This document shows positions 1-8,142 of a stretch of DNA of 64,000 nt, piece after piece. Source of the stretch: Shewanella olleyana. GTDB taxonomy: Bacteria > Pseudomonadota > Gammaproteobacteria > Enterobacterales > Shewanellaceae. Numbering within the stretch: position 1 is the first letter of the stretch; the number at the start of each line of letters is the position of its first letter. The translations under genes and the position numbers were made by a program. Below the pieces are notes generated by a model. That model did not search any database, was not told the DNA's origin, and saw nothing but the letters and a program-made list of their open reading frames with translations. Location: positions 124,001-188,000 of the forward strand of contig NZ_JAKILD010000001.1 in NCBI RefSeq assembly GCF_023283825.1. The letters run 5' to 3'.

Positions 1-602
1 AACTGAGCGAACTTGTCTTTCATTAGGTAATCGACACCGTAAAGTGCGATACGACGGTAATCACCAATAATACGACCACGACCGTATGCATCAGGTAAGC
101 CGGTTAAAATACCAGACTTACGACAAGCCATGATTTCAGGCGTGTAAATATCAAATACGCCTTGGTTATGGGTTTTACGTAATTCAGAGTAAGTGTATTT
201 TACGTCTTCATCTAATACGCGGTCGTATGCTTTACAAGAACCTTCAACCATACGAATACCACCATTAGGTAGCATTGCACGTTTAAGTGGCGCATCAGTT
301 TGTAAACCAACGATGGTTTCTAAATCTTTGTTGATATAGCCAGCATCGTGAGAAGTAATGGTAGAAACTATTTTTGTGTCGAAATCAACAGGAGCGTGAG
401 TGCTGTTCTCTTGCTTGATACCGACCATCACTTTTTCCCAAAGTGTTTCAGTCGCTTGAGTTGCACCAGCTAGAAAAGATTCATCACCTTCATAAGGTGT
501 GTAGTTCTTTTGAATAAAGTCACGAACATTAACTTCAGTTTTCCAATCGCCAGCTTCAAAACCTTGCCAAGCGTTTGCAAATAATTCTGTTTTATCGGTC
601 AT
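1..602 (-). CDS. pflB: Formate acetyltransferase (pyruvate formate-lyase), N-terminal part
   Basis: Reading the minus strand from an ATG at 602 gives an open frame to the window edge (about 200 residues) beginning MTDKTELFANAWQGFEAGDW, the typical PflB N-terminus. It is followed by a long stretch that matches PflB throughout, for example YTPYEGDESFLAGATQAT. The enzyme is a cytoplasmic glycyl-radical enzyme that cleaves pyruvate with CoA to acetyl-CoA and formate under anaerobiosis. The catalytic cysteine pair and the radical glycine lie in the part outside the window. It diverges from focA, whereas in E. coli the two genes form one operon. The truncation is caused only by the window edge. Confidence 0.95.
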   Translation of the reverse strand, partial: MTDKTELFANAWQGFEAGDWKTEVNVRDFIQKNYTPYEGDESFLAGATQATETLWEKVMVGIKQENSTHAPVDFDTKIVSTITSHDAGYINKDLETIVGLQTDAPLKRAMLPNGGIRMVEGSCKAYDRVLDEDVKYTYSELRKTHNQGVFDIYTPEIMACRKSGILTGLPDAYGRGRIIGDYRRIALYGVDYLMKDKFAQ

Positions 603-783
603 GGTAATTACCTTCTCGTTAATTGACTGTTGATGTGCCACACAATGGTAGTTGATAACTGTTACAACCAAGTTGGCATATCAAAAAATTGAGACCCTTA
701 ATAATGGATAATGACTAAGGCATCTAATCTGTGCGTTAACCCACTAATATTTTTACTGAGTTAACTAAAATTCTTATAAATCT

Positions 784-802
784 AAATTGGTAAGACCAAT
801 TT
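784..802. promoter_or_regulatory. PdhR-like operator upstream of pflB
   Basis: AAATTGGTAAGACCAATTT is a perfect palindrome with 8-bp arms around AAG. It agrees fully with the known PdhR consensus (ANTTGGT-N3-ACCANNT). PdhR is the pyruvate-sensing GntR-family repressor, so control of pyruvate formate-lyase or formate transport would make metabolic sense. Its centre is about 190 bp upstream of the pflB start. Confidence 0.7.
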
Positions 803-1088
803 ACCCAAAGAATATTAGCATAGGTTTTATCCAACTTCACTTAATTAAATCAAAATCGAATAAGATATGGACAAAAATGTTATCTGGCTAACACTTTTTG
901 AGCAAAAAGTTTTTTATTCAATCATTAGTGACTACTCTTGCGGCTTGTTGTTGGCTAGCTTTGTGTCGCTTTCTTATCACCAGCTAGCTTTGCTATACTG
1001 TTTTATAGCATCTTTTAGATAAGCCGATCATTTATTAGTGAAAGCTTTACTTTTAAAAGCAGCTTCATTACCAAACTCACATAAGTAT

Positions 1089-1105
1089 TCTTGGTATTAC
1101 CAATT
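1089..1105. promoter_or_regulatory. Second PdhR-like operator, upstream of focA
   Basis: TTGGTATTACCAA at 1091-1103 repeats the TTGGT-N3-ACCAA core seen at 784-802, and its right arm continues as ACCAATT. The outer left base departs from the PdhR consensus. It lies about 110 bp upstream of the focA ATG. Having two matching cores in one divergent region supports a real regulator. Confidence 0.5.
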
Positions 1106-1215
1106 TATTTGTATGATTAAATGGTGGCGTTAAATGCGGTTAAGTTTGCTATAACGAGTCACGCTGTTTATTCGCTTTGTTAGTTCTATTTAGTTTTAAA
1201 AGATTTGAGGTTTTT

Positions 1216-2160
1216 ATGCAGAAATTAACCGGTGAAGAACGCCAAAAATCGGCAGATTCAACGACCGAGTTAACAAATAAGCCGTCAGAGCCGACGACTT
1301 ATGAACAAGCAGAAAAGTTTGGTTTAGCTAAGGTGGCCAAAAGCCCTTGGCAATCTTTCATCTTATCGATATTTGCCGGTGCTTTTATTGCTATCGCATT
1401 TGTATTTTATGTCACGGTAACCACTGGCAGCACCAGCGGTTGGGGAATGACGCGCTTTATTGGCGGTATTGCATTCAGCTTAGGACTGATTTTAGTGGTA
1501 GTTTGTGGCGCTGAGTTATTTACTAGCACTGTACTAACTTCAATTCCTTGGGCGCAAAAACAGATAAAAACTGCAACGCAGCTACAATGCTGGGCAAGGG
1601 TTTATAGTGGTAACTTACTTGGTGCACTTATTATGGTGTTGCTGATTATGTCGTCACGTATGTTCGAGTTAAACAGCGGGCAGTGGGGGCTTAATGCACT
1701 TAATATTGCCCAGCACAAAATTCACCATACTTGGGGGCAGGCATTCACCTTGGGTATCTTATGTAATATGTTGGTTTGTCTTGCTGTGTGGATGACGTTT
1801 GCAACTAAAGATTTATTAACTAAATCTTTTTTAATGATATTACCTGTAGCGATGTTTGTGAGTAGTGGCTTTGAGCATAGTATTGCGAATATGTTTATGG
1901 TGCCTTTGGGAGTTGCGATACATTCTTTTGCGCCAGAAAGCTTTTATCTTGCGTTGAATATTAACCCTCAGCAATATGCCGACTTAACCTTAGTCAATTT
2001 TGTATTTAACAATCTCATTCCGGTGACATTAGGCAATATTGTCGGCGGCGGGGTGTTTGTCGGTTTAGGGTTCTGGCTTGTTGAGCAAGGTAAATTAACT
2101 ATAGGTTCAGAAGGTGCCAGCAATGCATCACTAGTGACTAAAGCTGAGCAAAAAGATTGA
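1216..2160 (+). CDS. focA: Formate/nitrite channel FocA
   Basis: This is an inner-membrane pentameric formate channel of the FNT family, 314 residues, which exports or imports formate made by PflB. The sequence shows about six hydrophobic segments. It has the FEHSIANMF motif, which carries the conserved pore histidine, and the C-terminal FNNLIPVTLGNIVGG signature. I take the ATG at 1216 because GAGG lies five bases upstream. An in-frame TTG at 1177 would add 13 residues without a ribosome site. The N-terminus is longer than in E. coli FocA. It is divergent from pflB and probably co-regulated with it through PdhR-like sites. Confidence 0.93.
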   Translation: MQKLTGEERQKSADSTTELTNKPSEPTTYEQAEKFGLAKVAKSPWQSFILSIFAGAFIAIAFVFYVTVTTGSTSGWGMTRFIGGIAFSLGLILVVVCGAELFTSTVLTSIPWAQKQIKTATQLQCWARVYSGNLLGALIMVLLIMSSRMFELNSGQWGLNALNIAQHKIHHTWGQAFTLGILCNMLVCLAVWMTFATKDLLTKSFLMILPVAMFVSSGFEHSIANMFMVPLGVAIHSFAPESFYLALNINPQQYADLTLVNFVFNNLIPVTLGNIVGGGVFVGLGFWLVEQGKLTIGSEGASNASLVTKAEQKD

Positions 2161-2196
2161 TTGTGAAGTAATTTTCTTAAGTGACTTAAATATATA

Positions 2197-2220
2197 AAAG
2201 CCCAGTAAATACTGGGCTTT
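2197..2220. terminator. Intrinsic terminator between focA and the NmrA-type gene
   Basis: AAAGCCCAGT and ACTGGGCTTT form a 10-bp stem around AAAT. The hairpin lies between convergent genes and could serve both strands. Confidence 0.75.
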
Positions 2221-2244
2221 GTGCTATCTAGAACAAGTCGAATG

Positions 2245-3099
2245 TTATTTAGTATGGTTTTTTAAATCAGTAAAGTACTCGTCCCAACTAATATGTGCTC
2301 TGCCTGCCGCTTGTACAAAGTGACTTGGGTTATTTGCTTTACCTTCTTGGATCCCTTGATAAATTCCCGCAATCACAGTACCGATAAAATCACCTAATTC
2401 AGCAGTTCTATCTTGCTGATATTCTTCAACCGTCATGGGTTTATAAGTCAATTCGGTATCAAAGGCTTGATTCATATAGTCAGCCAATTGATATTGAGTG
2501 AGTGCTTCGCCATGGAGGTTATAAGTTTGGCCGTTATGCTTATCATTGGTGAGCATGCACGCATAGGCGAAGCCCAGCTCACTTCTAGTGGTATAGCCGC
2601 ATTTACCATCATTCGCACAATTAGTAATAAAGCCTAATTTTTTATAACTGTCGATGTATTCAATATCCGGCTCTATATAGATTCCATTACGGCCAATGAC
2701 CCAATCTAAGCCACTATCTCTAACATCTTGCTCTGTTTGGCGGTTACTTTGAATAACAGGGGAGAAGGCGGTATTTTCCTCAGCGCCTTGAACACTGGTG
2801 TAAACAATTTTTCTCACACCGGCTTTTTTTGCCGCTTCAATGACATTGCGATGTTGACCTATTCGCTTATCTGGTGCATCCATGCCCGACACTAGTAACA
2901 AAACATCAATCGCTTGTAGAGATTGCTCTAAGTGTGATGGCTCATTGTAATCGCCAGGGCGAACCTCAACATTCAAGTGCTTTGCATTTTCAGGTGTGCG
3001 CGCTAAGGCAATGATGTTTTCTTTGGGCGTTATTTTTAATAGTGCTTTGACAATGGCGGTACCAAGTTGACCACTTGCTGCAGTAATAGCGATATTCAT
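2245..3099 (-). CDS. NmrA-family NAD(P)-binding protein, quinone oxidoreductase type 2-like
   Basis: This is a 284-residue cytoplasmic protein of the atypical short-chain dehydrogenase (NmrA) class, closest in kind to E. coli QorB/YtfG. The N-terminal MNIAITAASGQLGTAIV carries the dinucleotide-binding glycine motif, and there is a YTSVQGAEEN segment typical of this group. Such proteins reduce quinones with NADPH or sense the redox state of the cofactor. The exact activity cannot be read from the sequence. AGGAG lies seven bases before the ATG at 3099. It forms a same-strand cluster with two DUF genes next to a MarR regulator. Confidence 0.85.
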   Translation of the reverse strand: MNIAITAASGQLGTAIVKALLKITPKENIIALARTPENAKHLNVEVRPGDYNEPSHLEQSLQAIDVLLLVSGMDAPDKRIGQHRNVIEAAKKAGVRKIVYTSVQGAEENTAFSPVIQSNRQTEQDVRDSGLDWVIGRNGIYIEPDIEYIDSYKKLGFITNCANDGKCGYTTRSELGFAYACMLTNDKHNGQTYNLHGEALTQYQLADYMNQAFDTELTYKPMTVEEYQQDRTAELGDFIGTVIAGIYQGIQEGKANNPSHFVQAAGRAHISWDEYFTDLKNHTK

Positions 3100-3203
3100 T
3101 CAATGACTCCTAAGGATCTACATATTGACTTAGATCTGACTTTCAAAGGGTGAATTACAAAAGGTGACTTACAAAAAGGTGTTTTATAAGTACCTATTTA
3201 ACT

Positions 3204-3518
3204 TTACTTATTTAATGTACTTTTGACCGTGCTTTTAAGGTTTTGCATAAATGATTTAAAATGAGGCATAAACTCCACAAATAATGGGTGCTTACGATTC
3301 TCCATCATTACAGGCCCTAATAGCCTAAGCGCAACAGCAACTTTAGTCGCTAATGATGGTTCAAGCCCGCTTCCTTTTTGCAAATTGTCGACCACGTTAA
3401 ATAGGTCTTCTCTATCTTGTAATTCAAAATCTAATGTTTTGCCAGTTTGTTGTTCTGGTAAGTTAATTTCTTCAACTGTTATGCGGTAGCTATGACCTTT
3501 ACGGATAATTGTATTCAT
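3204..3518 (-). CDS. DUF3861 family small protein
   Basis: This 104-residue protein begins with RKGHSYRITVEEI and ends with the ENRKHPLFVEFMPHFKSFM block, both typical of DUF3861. No catalytic residues or membrane segments are visible, and the function is unknown. AAGG stands eight bases before the ATG. It lies between the NmrA-type gene and the DUF2798 gene on the same strand, but with gaps of about 70-100 bp. Confidence 0.8.
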   Translation of the reverse strand: MNTIIRKGHSYRITVEEINLPEQQTGKTLDFELQDREDLFNVVDNLQKGSGLEPSLATKVAVALRLLGPVMMENRKHPLFVEFMPHFKSFMQNLKSTVKSTLNK

Positions 3519-3592
3519 AATTAATACCTTAAATTTATTGGTTGAGTGATGTTTTATGAAAATGTTTTAAATACGAGGGGGTTAATATGCTG

Positions 3593-4108
3593 CTAACTCT
3601 TTAGCAAAGCTTCCACTTTTGGCTTAATGGTTAATGACACTGTTATCATCATGACTAAGGCGATAGGTAATGCAGCAATTAAGGTATTGAACCAAGCTAG
3701 AATAATCCCGTCGCTTGCAAGACCAATGTTATTAATAGTGGTTGAAAGTGCCATTCCAGATTCCATGATCAATGCCATACTGATGCCTACAAGTATGTTT
3801 CTCGTTTTCTCTGCTGAATTTGGCATTAGCTTTTCAGATAATTTGGTCAGTAAAGTCATCATCAGAAAGCCGATAGGCATAACAGTAATGATTGCTAGCA
3901 GGAAAGAGCTTATCCAGTCATTAAAAAAACTATCGGTATAACCGAGATTTATAAAAGTCATCACACCTGTTAATGTGCCGCCCATTAGCGTCACCATGCC
4001 TAGGACAGTGAGCACTTTAATATGTATTGGCGTTTTTGAAGTAACCGCTGCTGAGTCTGAGTCACTTTTTGAATTAATCATTTGTGGTTGAATTACCTGT
4101 GAACTCAT
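3593..4108 (-). CDS. DUF2798 domain membrane protein
   Basis: A small inner-membrane protein of 171 residues with about four hydrophobic helices arranged as two similar halves, the second starting near NILVGISMALIMESG. This fits two DUF2798 units. The function is unknown. I choose the ATG at 4108 because GGAGG stands a few bases upstream; a longer frame to 4156 would run into the first palindromic operator. It is divergent from the MarR gene and shares its control region, so it is the best candidate target of that regulator. Confidence 0.8.
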   Translation of the reverse strand: MSSQVIQPQMINSKSDSDSAAVTSKTPIHIKVLTVLGMVTLMGGTLTGVMTFINLGYTDSFFNDWISSFLLAIITVMPIGFLMMTLLTKLSEKLMPNSAEKTRNILVGISMALIMESGMALSTTINNIGLASDGIILAWFNTLIAALPIALVMMITVSLTIKPKVEALLKS

Positions 4109-4140
4109 GTGAACCTCCAGTGTTGAATTTAACTTTAATG

Positions 4141-4159
4141 TAGTTGATAATGTCAACTA
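4141..4159. promoter_or_regulatory. Palindromic operator 1 (MarR-type)
   Basis: TAGTTGATAATGTCAACTA is a 19-bp palindrome with one mismatch. With a second copy centred 27 bp away, it occupies the gap between the divergent DUF2798 and MarR genes. This is the usual architecture of an autoregulated MarR operator. Confidence 0.7.
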
Positions 4160-4169
4160 TAGTCTTTTG

Positions 4170-4184
4170 GTTGATAATATCAAC
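4170..4184. promoter_or_regulatory. Palindromic operator 2 (MarR-type)
   Basis: GTTGATAATATCAAC is a perfect 15-bp palindrome with the same TTGATA/TATCAA core as operator 1. It ends 18 bp before the MarR start codon, so binding would block translation-proximal transcription of the regulator gene. Confidence 0.7.
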
Positions 4185-4202
4185 TAGTTTGTGAGGTTTT
4201 TT

Positions 4203-4628
4203 ATGCAAGAACGTAAATCTTTAGACAGTCTGTTTCAGCTTGTACACGCCCTGAAGCGTCAATTACATAATAGAATTGAGCAACTTAATTTAGATATCGC
4301 GCCAATGCATGTACGCGTATTAAAAATTATCAACAAGAAAGTACCGTGCACAGCAATAGATATTGCTAACTTTTTAAATCGCGATAAAGCTCAAGTTACT
4401 CGGCTGTTGAATACCTTAATCGCGCAAGAGCTAATCGTGAAGGAACCTAATCCTGAAGATAAGCGTAGCCAATGTTTACGCTTAACTGAGAAAAGTCAGA
4501 TGATAATGGGTGAGATCTCGAAAATCGATAAGCAGATTTATGCGCAAATGACGCAAGGGTTAAATGAGCAAGATCTTGAGCATTTTGAAGTTGTCGCCGA
4601 GTTGATGGCAAAAAACTTGTCAACTTGA
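4203..4628 (+). CDS. MarR family transcriptional regulator
   Basis: This 141-residue protein has a winged helix-turn-helix in the middle (AIDIANFLNRDKAQVTRLLN as recognition region) followed by the wing EDKRSQCLRLTEK, the standard MarR layout. It probably acts as a dimeric ligand-responsive repressor. I use the ATG at 4203 with GAGG six bases upstream rather than the in-frame GTG at 4191. Its own promoter region carries two near-identical palindromes. Likely targets are itself and the divergent DUF2798 gene. The ligand is unknown. Confidence 0.88.
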   Translation: MQERKSLDSLFQLVHALKRQLHNRIEQLNLDIAPMHVRVLKIINKKVPCTAIDIANFLNRDKAQVTRLLNTLIAQELIVKEPNPEDKRSQCLRLTEKSQMIMGEISKIDKQIYAQMTQGLNEQDLEHFEVVAELMAKNLST

Positions 4629-4633
4629 GGTTT

Positions 4634-4664
4634 CCACTTGCTGTTAAAGCAAGTGGGTTCTTTT
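4634..4664 (+). terminator. Intrinsic terminator of the MarR gene
   Basis: CCACTTGC and GCAAGTGG form an 8-bp stem with a 7-base loop, followed by GTTCTTTT. Confidence 0.7.
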
Positions 4665-4702
4665 GGTTTAGTTGGTTTAGTTAATTCGTTCAGCGAATGA
4701 GT

Positions 4703-5908
4703 TTAGTTACTTTTGATTAGATTATCCGTGACAAACGGTTTGTTTTTAATCAGTAACCATAAAATGACCCCAATTAGCCCCACGCAGAGCTGGATAACTC
4801 CAAGGTTTTTAATTAATGACTCAGGACTCATTGATACGAGTAACATTCCCAGCGCACCGCAAATCATGCTGCAAAACTGAATTAAAGCCACCGCAGAACC
4901 TGTGTCATGGTTTTGTTGATCAAGCATTAAGTTGGTGCCAGGTACTTTCATGGTAATAATGACAACAGTGGCAGGTGCTGCAATAAAGGCAAAGATAATT
5001 GGCGATAGATGTCCTATTGTCAGGGTTAAAATACCCGCTACAAACAACAGGGCAAAACATAAACTGATAATTCTTTTTACTGTGATGTAGCGTGACAAGC
5101 GTAAATAAATCATTGGCCCAAAGGCTGCGCACATGGCATTAAATGCAAATGCATAACTAAACTGTTGTTCGGTGAGTCCAAAATCGTTGATATATATGTA
5201 AGAGCCTGCCGCTAAAAATCCCATTAATGCCATCGGAGATAGTGAAAAAACAACCAGTAATAAGGCAAATCTTGGGTTCTGAATAATCACTACTAATCTT
5301 CCCCAAGAACGCAAGATCGAGCCAAGGTACTTTTTATCTAAAGTTTCTTGATAACAGATCGCTAATATTCCTGCGAAACAGCCAAATACAGCCAGTGCCA
5401 CAAACATCATGCGCCAAGATGCGACTTGAAGTAAAAAAGCACCGATGACTGGAGCTACCATAGGGGCAATGATGACAAGAGACATAATTGTCGCCATGAT
5501 TTTTTCACGTTCTCGGCCAGTATAAATGTCTTTCACTATTGCGGTAGAGACCACAGTGACAGCACTGGCAGAAAATGCTTGAAAAATTCGCGCGCAAATA
5601 AGTTGCTCAATATTGGCTGACATGGCGCAAAGAATACTCGCTAGCACATAGCCACTAATACCTATCAGTACAATAGGTTTACGGCCAAACTTTTCACTTA
5701 AAGGCCCCCAAAAAAGTAGGCCGAAAGCATAAGTGACAAAGTAGCTACTGAGGGTTAAGTTCACCATTGATTGATTGGTATTGAGCATTTCAACCATGGT
5801 TGGTAAAGCGGGTAAATACAAATCAATAGTTAATGGCGGGAAAGCGCTAATGATAACGAGAAAAAATAGCATACCGGTTTGGCCCAGTATCGGTTGTGGA
5901 TTTTTCAA
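4703..5908 (-). CDS. Bcr/CflA family multidrug efflux MFS transporter
   Basis: This 401-residue inner-membrane protein has about 12 hydrophobic helices. It has the drug:H+ antiporter signatures DLYLPALPTM in helix 1 and GPLSEKFGRKPI (MFS motif A) after helix 2. The family exports bicyclomycin, chloramphenicol or similar compounds by proton antiport; the substrate here is unknown. The start is a TTG at 5908 preceded by AAGAG. The next in-frame ATG would remove the beginning of helix 1. A DUF1415 gene lies just upstream on the same strand with a 39-bp gap. Confidence 0.88.
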   Translation of the reverse strand: MKNPQPILGQTGMLFFLVIISAFPPLTIDLYLPALPTMVEMLNTNQSMVNLTLSSYFVTYAFGLLFWGPLSEKFGRKPIVLIGISGYVLASILCAMSANIEQLICARIFQAFSASAVTVVSTAIVKDIYTGREREKIMATIMSLVIIAPMVAPVIGAFLLQVASWRMMFVALAVFGCFAGILAICYQETLDKKYLGSILRSWGRLVVIIQNPRFALLLVVFSLSPMALMGFLAAGSYIYINDFGLTEQQFSYAFAFNAMCAAFGPMIYLRLSRYITVKRIISLCFALLFVAGILTLTIGHLSPIIFAFIAAPATVVIITMKVPGTNLMLDQQNHDTGSAVALIQFCSMICGALGMLLVSMSPESLIKNLGVIQLCVGLIGVILWLLIKNKPFVTDNLIKSN

Positions 5909-5947
5909 TTTGATACTCTTAAGTTTAATTGCGCTGTTTGTTTAACG

Positions 5948-6499
5948 TTATTTATTGACCTGACATTGTTTTAATAACGCTGTAAAAAAATCAGCACCTT
6001 TGCGCTCTGCAAAGGCAATATTTCGCTCTGGAATTGTTTCAGGTTCATCATATTCTGCAAGCGCGGCTTCCATACTGGATTCTCGAATAATATGAATCGT
6101 CGGATAAGGTGAGCGGTTAGTATAATTGGCAGGGCTGTCTTGAGGCTCGCCTTCAAAACAATAGTCGGGGTGAAAGCTGGCTAGTTGATAAACCCCTTCA
6201 TAATCATTATCAAATAACTTGTCATTGGCTAAATCGACGATATCAAGATAACTGTAAAACCCTTCAAAACCTCTTGGCATAATGAACAGGGTGGTTTCAA
6301 CTTCAGGGTGATTGTCTAAAAACTCACACTCAGCGATGAAATCTTTCATCACTTGCTTAACTTTGGTGTTTTCACTGCAATAATAACGAATGCTGTTACG
6401 CTCAACTTCTCGGCGGGCAAAAGGACAAATGTTATATTTCATGATCACTTTATTGACCCAGTTTGCCGTCTCTAAATGGTATTCGTTTAACGCTGACAT
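5948..6499 (-). CDS. DUF1415 domain-containing protein
   Basis: This 183-residue soluble protein matches DUF1415 along its length: WVNKVIMKYNICPFARREV at the start, then LFIMPRGFEGFYSYLDIVD, QLASFHPDYCFEGE and NRSPYPTIHIIRE. The function is unknown. The conserved Cys and His residues are suggestive of a metal or redox site, but that is only inference. AGGA lies six bases before the ATG. It is probably cotranscribed with the downstream Bcr/CflA exporter. Confidence 0.88.
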   Translation of the reverse strand: MSALNEYHLETANWVNKVIMKYNICPFARREVERNSIRYYCSENTKVKQVMKDFIAECEFLDNHPEVETTLFIMPRGFEGFYSYLDIVDLANDKLFDNDYEGVYQLASFHPDYCFEGEPQDSPANYTNRSPYPTIHIIRESSMEAALAEYDEPETIPERNIAFAERKGADFFTALLKQCQVNK

Positions 6500-6527
6500 C
6501 TGTATTCCTACTGCTTATTTGACACGA

Positions 6528-7136
6528 CTAGTTAGGTACTACCATGGGGATAATGGATAACACTAATAATAACGCCATTGAGATATTAAATATTTTCTGC
6601 TGACGTTCATTTTTAAGTAATTTTTTTAAGCCTACACCAAAGCTCAGCCATATTGAGGCGCAAGGTAATGCGATAAAGAAAAACACAACTGCTATGGTAA
6701 TAACTTGTGGTGTTAAGGACTGGTCAATACTTGTAAAAGTCGCTATCGCACCAACGGCCATAATCCAACCTTTTGGATTAACCCATTGAAATGCCGCTGC
6801 TTGTATAAAGTTAAACGGTTTTGAAGTTTTTTTGCCTTCCAAATTACTTGAACTATTTGCTATCAACCAAGAAAGGTAAAGCAGATAGATAATGCCCGCC
6901 ACTTTTATAACTTGGTGGGCGACGGGGTAGGCTTGAAACACCGCACTGAGGCCTAACCCAATGGCGAGTACCATACTAGGGAAGCCAACAATGATCCCCA
7001 ATAAATGAGGAATACTGCGCTTTACACCAAAATTAACCCCAGATGTCATCAACATAATGTTATTAGGGCCAGGCGTAATACCTGCAGAAAAGGCAAATAA
7101 TGCGATGGTAATAATGAGTTCCATAGACCTTGTCAT
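6528..7136 (-). CDS. LysE/RhtB family amino-acid exporter
   Basis: This 202-residue membrane protein has about six hydrophobic helices and the family motif FSAGITPGPNNIMLMTSG near the N-terminus. LysE/RhtB proteins export amino acids or homoserine-type compounds by secondary transport; the substrate is not predictable here. The start is uncertain: ATG at 7136, or ATG at 7124 giving MELIITIALF, and neither has a strong ribosome site. The DUF1415 gene starts 28 bp downstream of its stop, so the three minus-strand genes may be one transcript. Confidence 0.87.
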   Translation of the reverse strand: MTRSMELIITIALFAFSAGITPGPNNIMLMTSGVNFGVKRSIPHLLGIIVGFPSMVLAIGLGLSAVFQAYPVAHQVIKVAGIIYLLYLSWLIANSSSNLEGKKTSKPFNFIQAAAFQWVNPKGWIMAVGAIATFTSIDQSLTPQVITIAVVFFFIALPCASIWLSFGVGLKKLLKNERQQKIFNISMALLLVLSIIPMVVPN

Positions 7137-7468
7137 TTTAGTGTAGAAATTGCTTTAAGAACGGTATTTTAGCGGTTATCGGTGCGTGAACAAATAAAAA
7201 CTTGATATAAGTTAATATTACAAAGATACGTTTGTGACAAAGTGGTTGGAGCTGTTTTTGTTATTTGTTCTCAAGTGTTTCAAATATCATTAAAACATTC
7301 TCAAATCTTGTTATTAAATTTGAGTCAGGTTAGGTTAGGGTTCATATGTTAAATTACTATCGACGCTACAGCTCGTGCTTTTTTACAATAGTGCTTGATT
7401 ATTGTGTTTAATTATAGCTTTTACTTTCACAGAGCTTGCCAGTTTCTAATTATAGGATTAACCAATAA
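7137..7468. other. Intergenic region between divergent genes
   Basis: This 332-bp AT-rich gap must contain promoters for both the LysE-type gene and the DUF4136 lipoprotein gene. I see no convincing operator, repeat or RNA gene in it. Confidence 0.4.
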
Positions 7469-8047
7469 ATGATAAAAAAACAGTGGTGTTTATGGATGAG
7501 TTTAGTGTTGGCTTTAGTTAGCGGCTGCGCAACTAATGAACCCAGTGCAGATCCAGTACCAAGTCGAATTACTATGGTAACCTCTGGTGATTTAAGCTTA
7601 ATTCCATCGAGCTCAAAGAGCTTTGGATGGCACCCTACAATGTTTACTATCCATAGCGCGAATAAGCTCGATGATGCTGAATTGGTTAGGCATATGCGTT
7701 TATCGATTACTAAAATTATGAAAGCAAAGGGCTATCATTATGTTGAGGCCAGTGAATCACCTAGTATGTTAGTGGGGTTCGGGATGGCACTAGAGTCAGA
7801 GATGAGCGATAAAGAAATCATGAAACGAGCGGGTTTAGTCGCTGGGTTATCAACCAAAGGGGTTGATGATGATTATGAAAAAGGCTCTGTGCTGGTGGCG
7901 TTATTTACTCCAATTCGTATCCAGCCTGTTTGGAAAGTACTTGCTCAAGGTTTTACTGACATTGATGAGCCCATTGAAAATCGTGAGCTGCGTTTTGATC
8001 ATCTGACGACCATGATGCTTAATTCGGTGCCTAATCACCTTATGTAG
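7469..8047 (+). CDS. DUF4136-like lipoprotein
   Basis: This 192-residue protein has a lipoprotein signal peptide ending in the lipobox LVSGC, with the lipidated cysteine at residue 20. The mature part (RHMRLSITKIMKAKGYHYVE, then a VGF segment and repeated small-residue patches) resembles DUF4136 lipoproteins of the cell envelope. The function is unknown. It stands alone and is followed by a strong terminator. Confidence 0.75.
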   Translation: MIKKQWCLWMSLVLALVSGCATNEPSADPVPSRITMVTSGDLSLIPSSSKSFGWHPTMFTIHSANKLDDAELVRHMRLSITKIMKAKGYHYVEASESPSMLVGFGMALESEMSDKEIMKRAGLVAGLSTKGVDDDYEKGSVLVALFTPIRIQPVWKVLAQGFTDIDEPIENRELRFDHLTTMMLNSVPNHLM

Positions 8048-8085
8048 TTTTTTGAAACTCCTCATATAAAATTTTGAAAAAATGA

Positions 8086-8118
8086 AAGGCCGCTGATATG
8101 CATCAGCGGCCTTTTTTA
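8086..8118. terminator. Strong intrinsic terminator
   Basis: GGCCGCTGAT and ATCAGCGGCC form a 10-bp G+C-rich stem around ATGC, flanked by AAA and TTTTTT. It lies between convergent genes and can end both transcripts. Confidence 0.85.
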
Positions 8119-8142
8119 TTGTTAGTTAATGCGCTTTAGCGA

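Larger units (their letters stand above)
603..1215. promoter_or_regulatory. Divergent pflB/focA control region
   Basis: This 613-bp AT-rich gap separates the divergent pflB and focA starts and holds no gene I can support. It contains two PdhR-like operators, listed separately. It also contains an ACTTTTT/AAAAAGT inverted repeat at 893-910 and a GCTAGCTTTG direct repeat near 951-998. I looked for an FNR box (TTGAT-N4-ATCAA) and did not find a convincing one, although anaerobic control of pfl would make one expected. Confidence 0.6.

Noticed and set aside
603..1215. FNR box near pflB/focA
   Set aside because: I found only half-sites such as TTGAT at 632 and 653 without the matching ATCAA at the right spacing.
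3627..3941. Plus-strand 104-codon frame inside the DUF2798 gene
   Set aside because: It is antisense to a well-supported gene with a ribosome site and membrane helices. The hydrophobic pattern simply mirrors it.
4920..5132. Minus-strand 70-codon Cys/His-rich frame inside the Bcr/CflA gene
   Set aside because: It is in another frame of the same strand as a full 12-helix transporter. The Cys/His richness comes from shifted codons.
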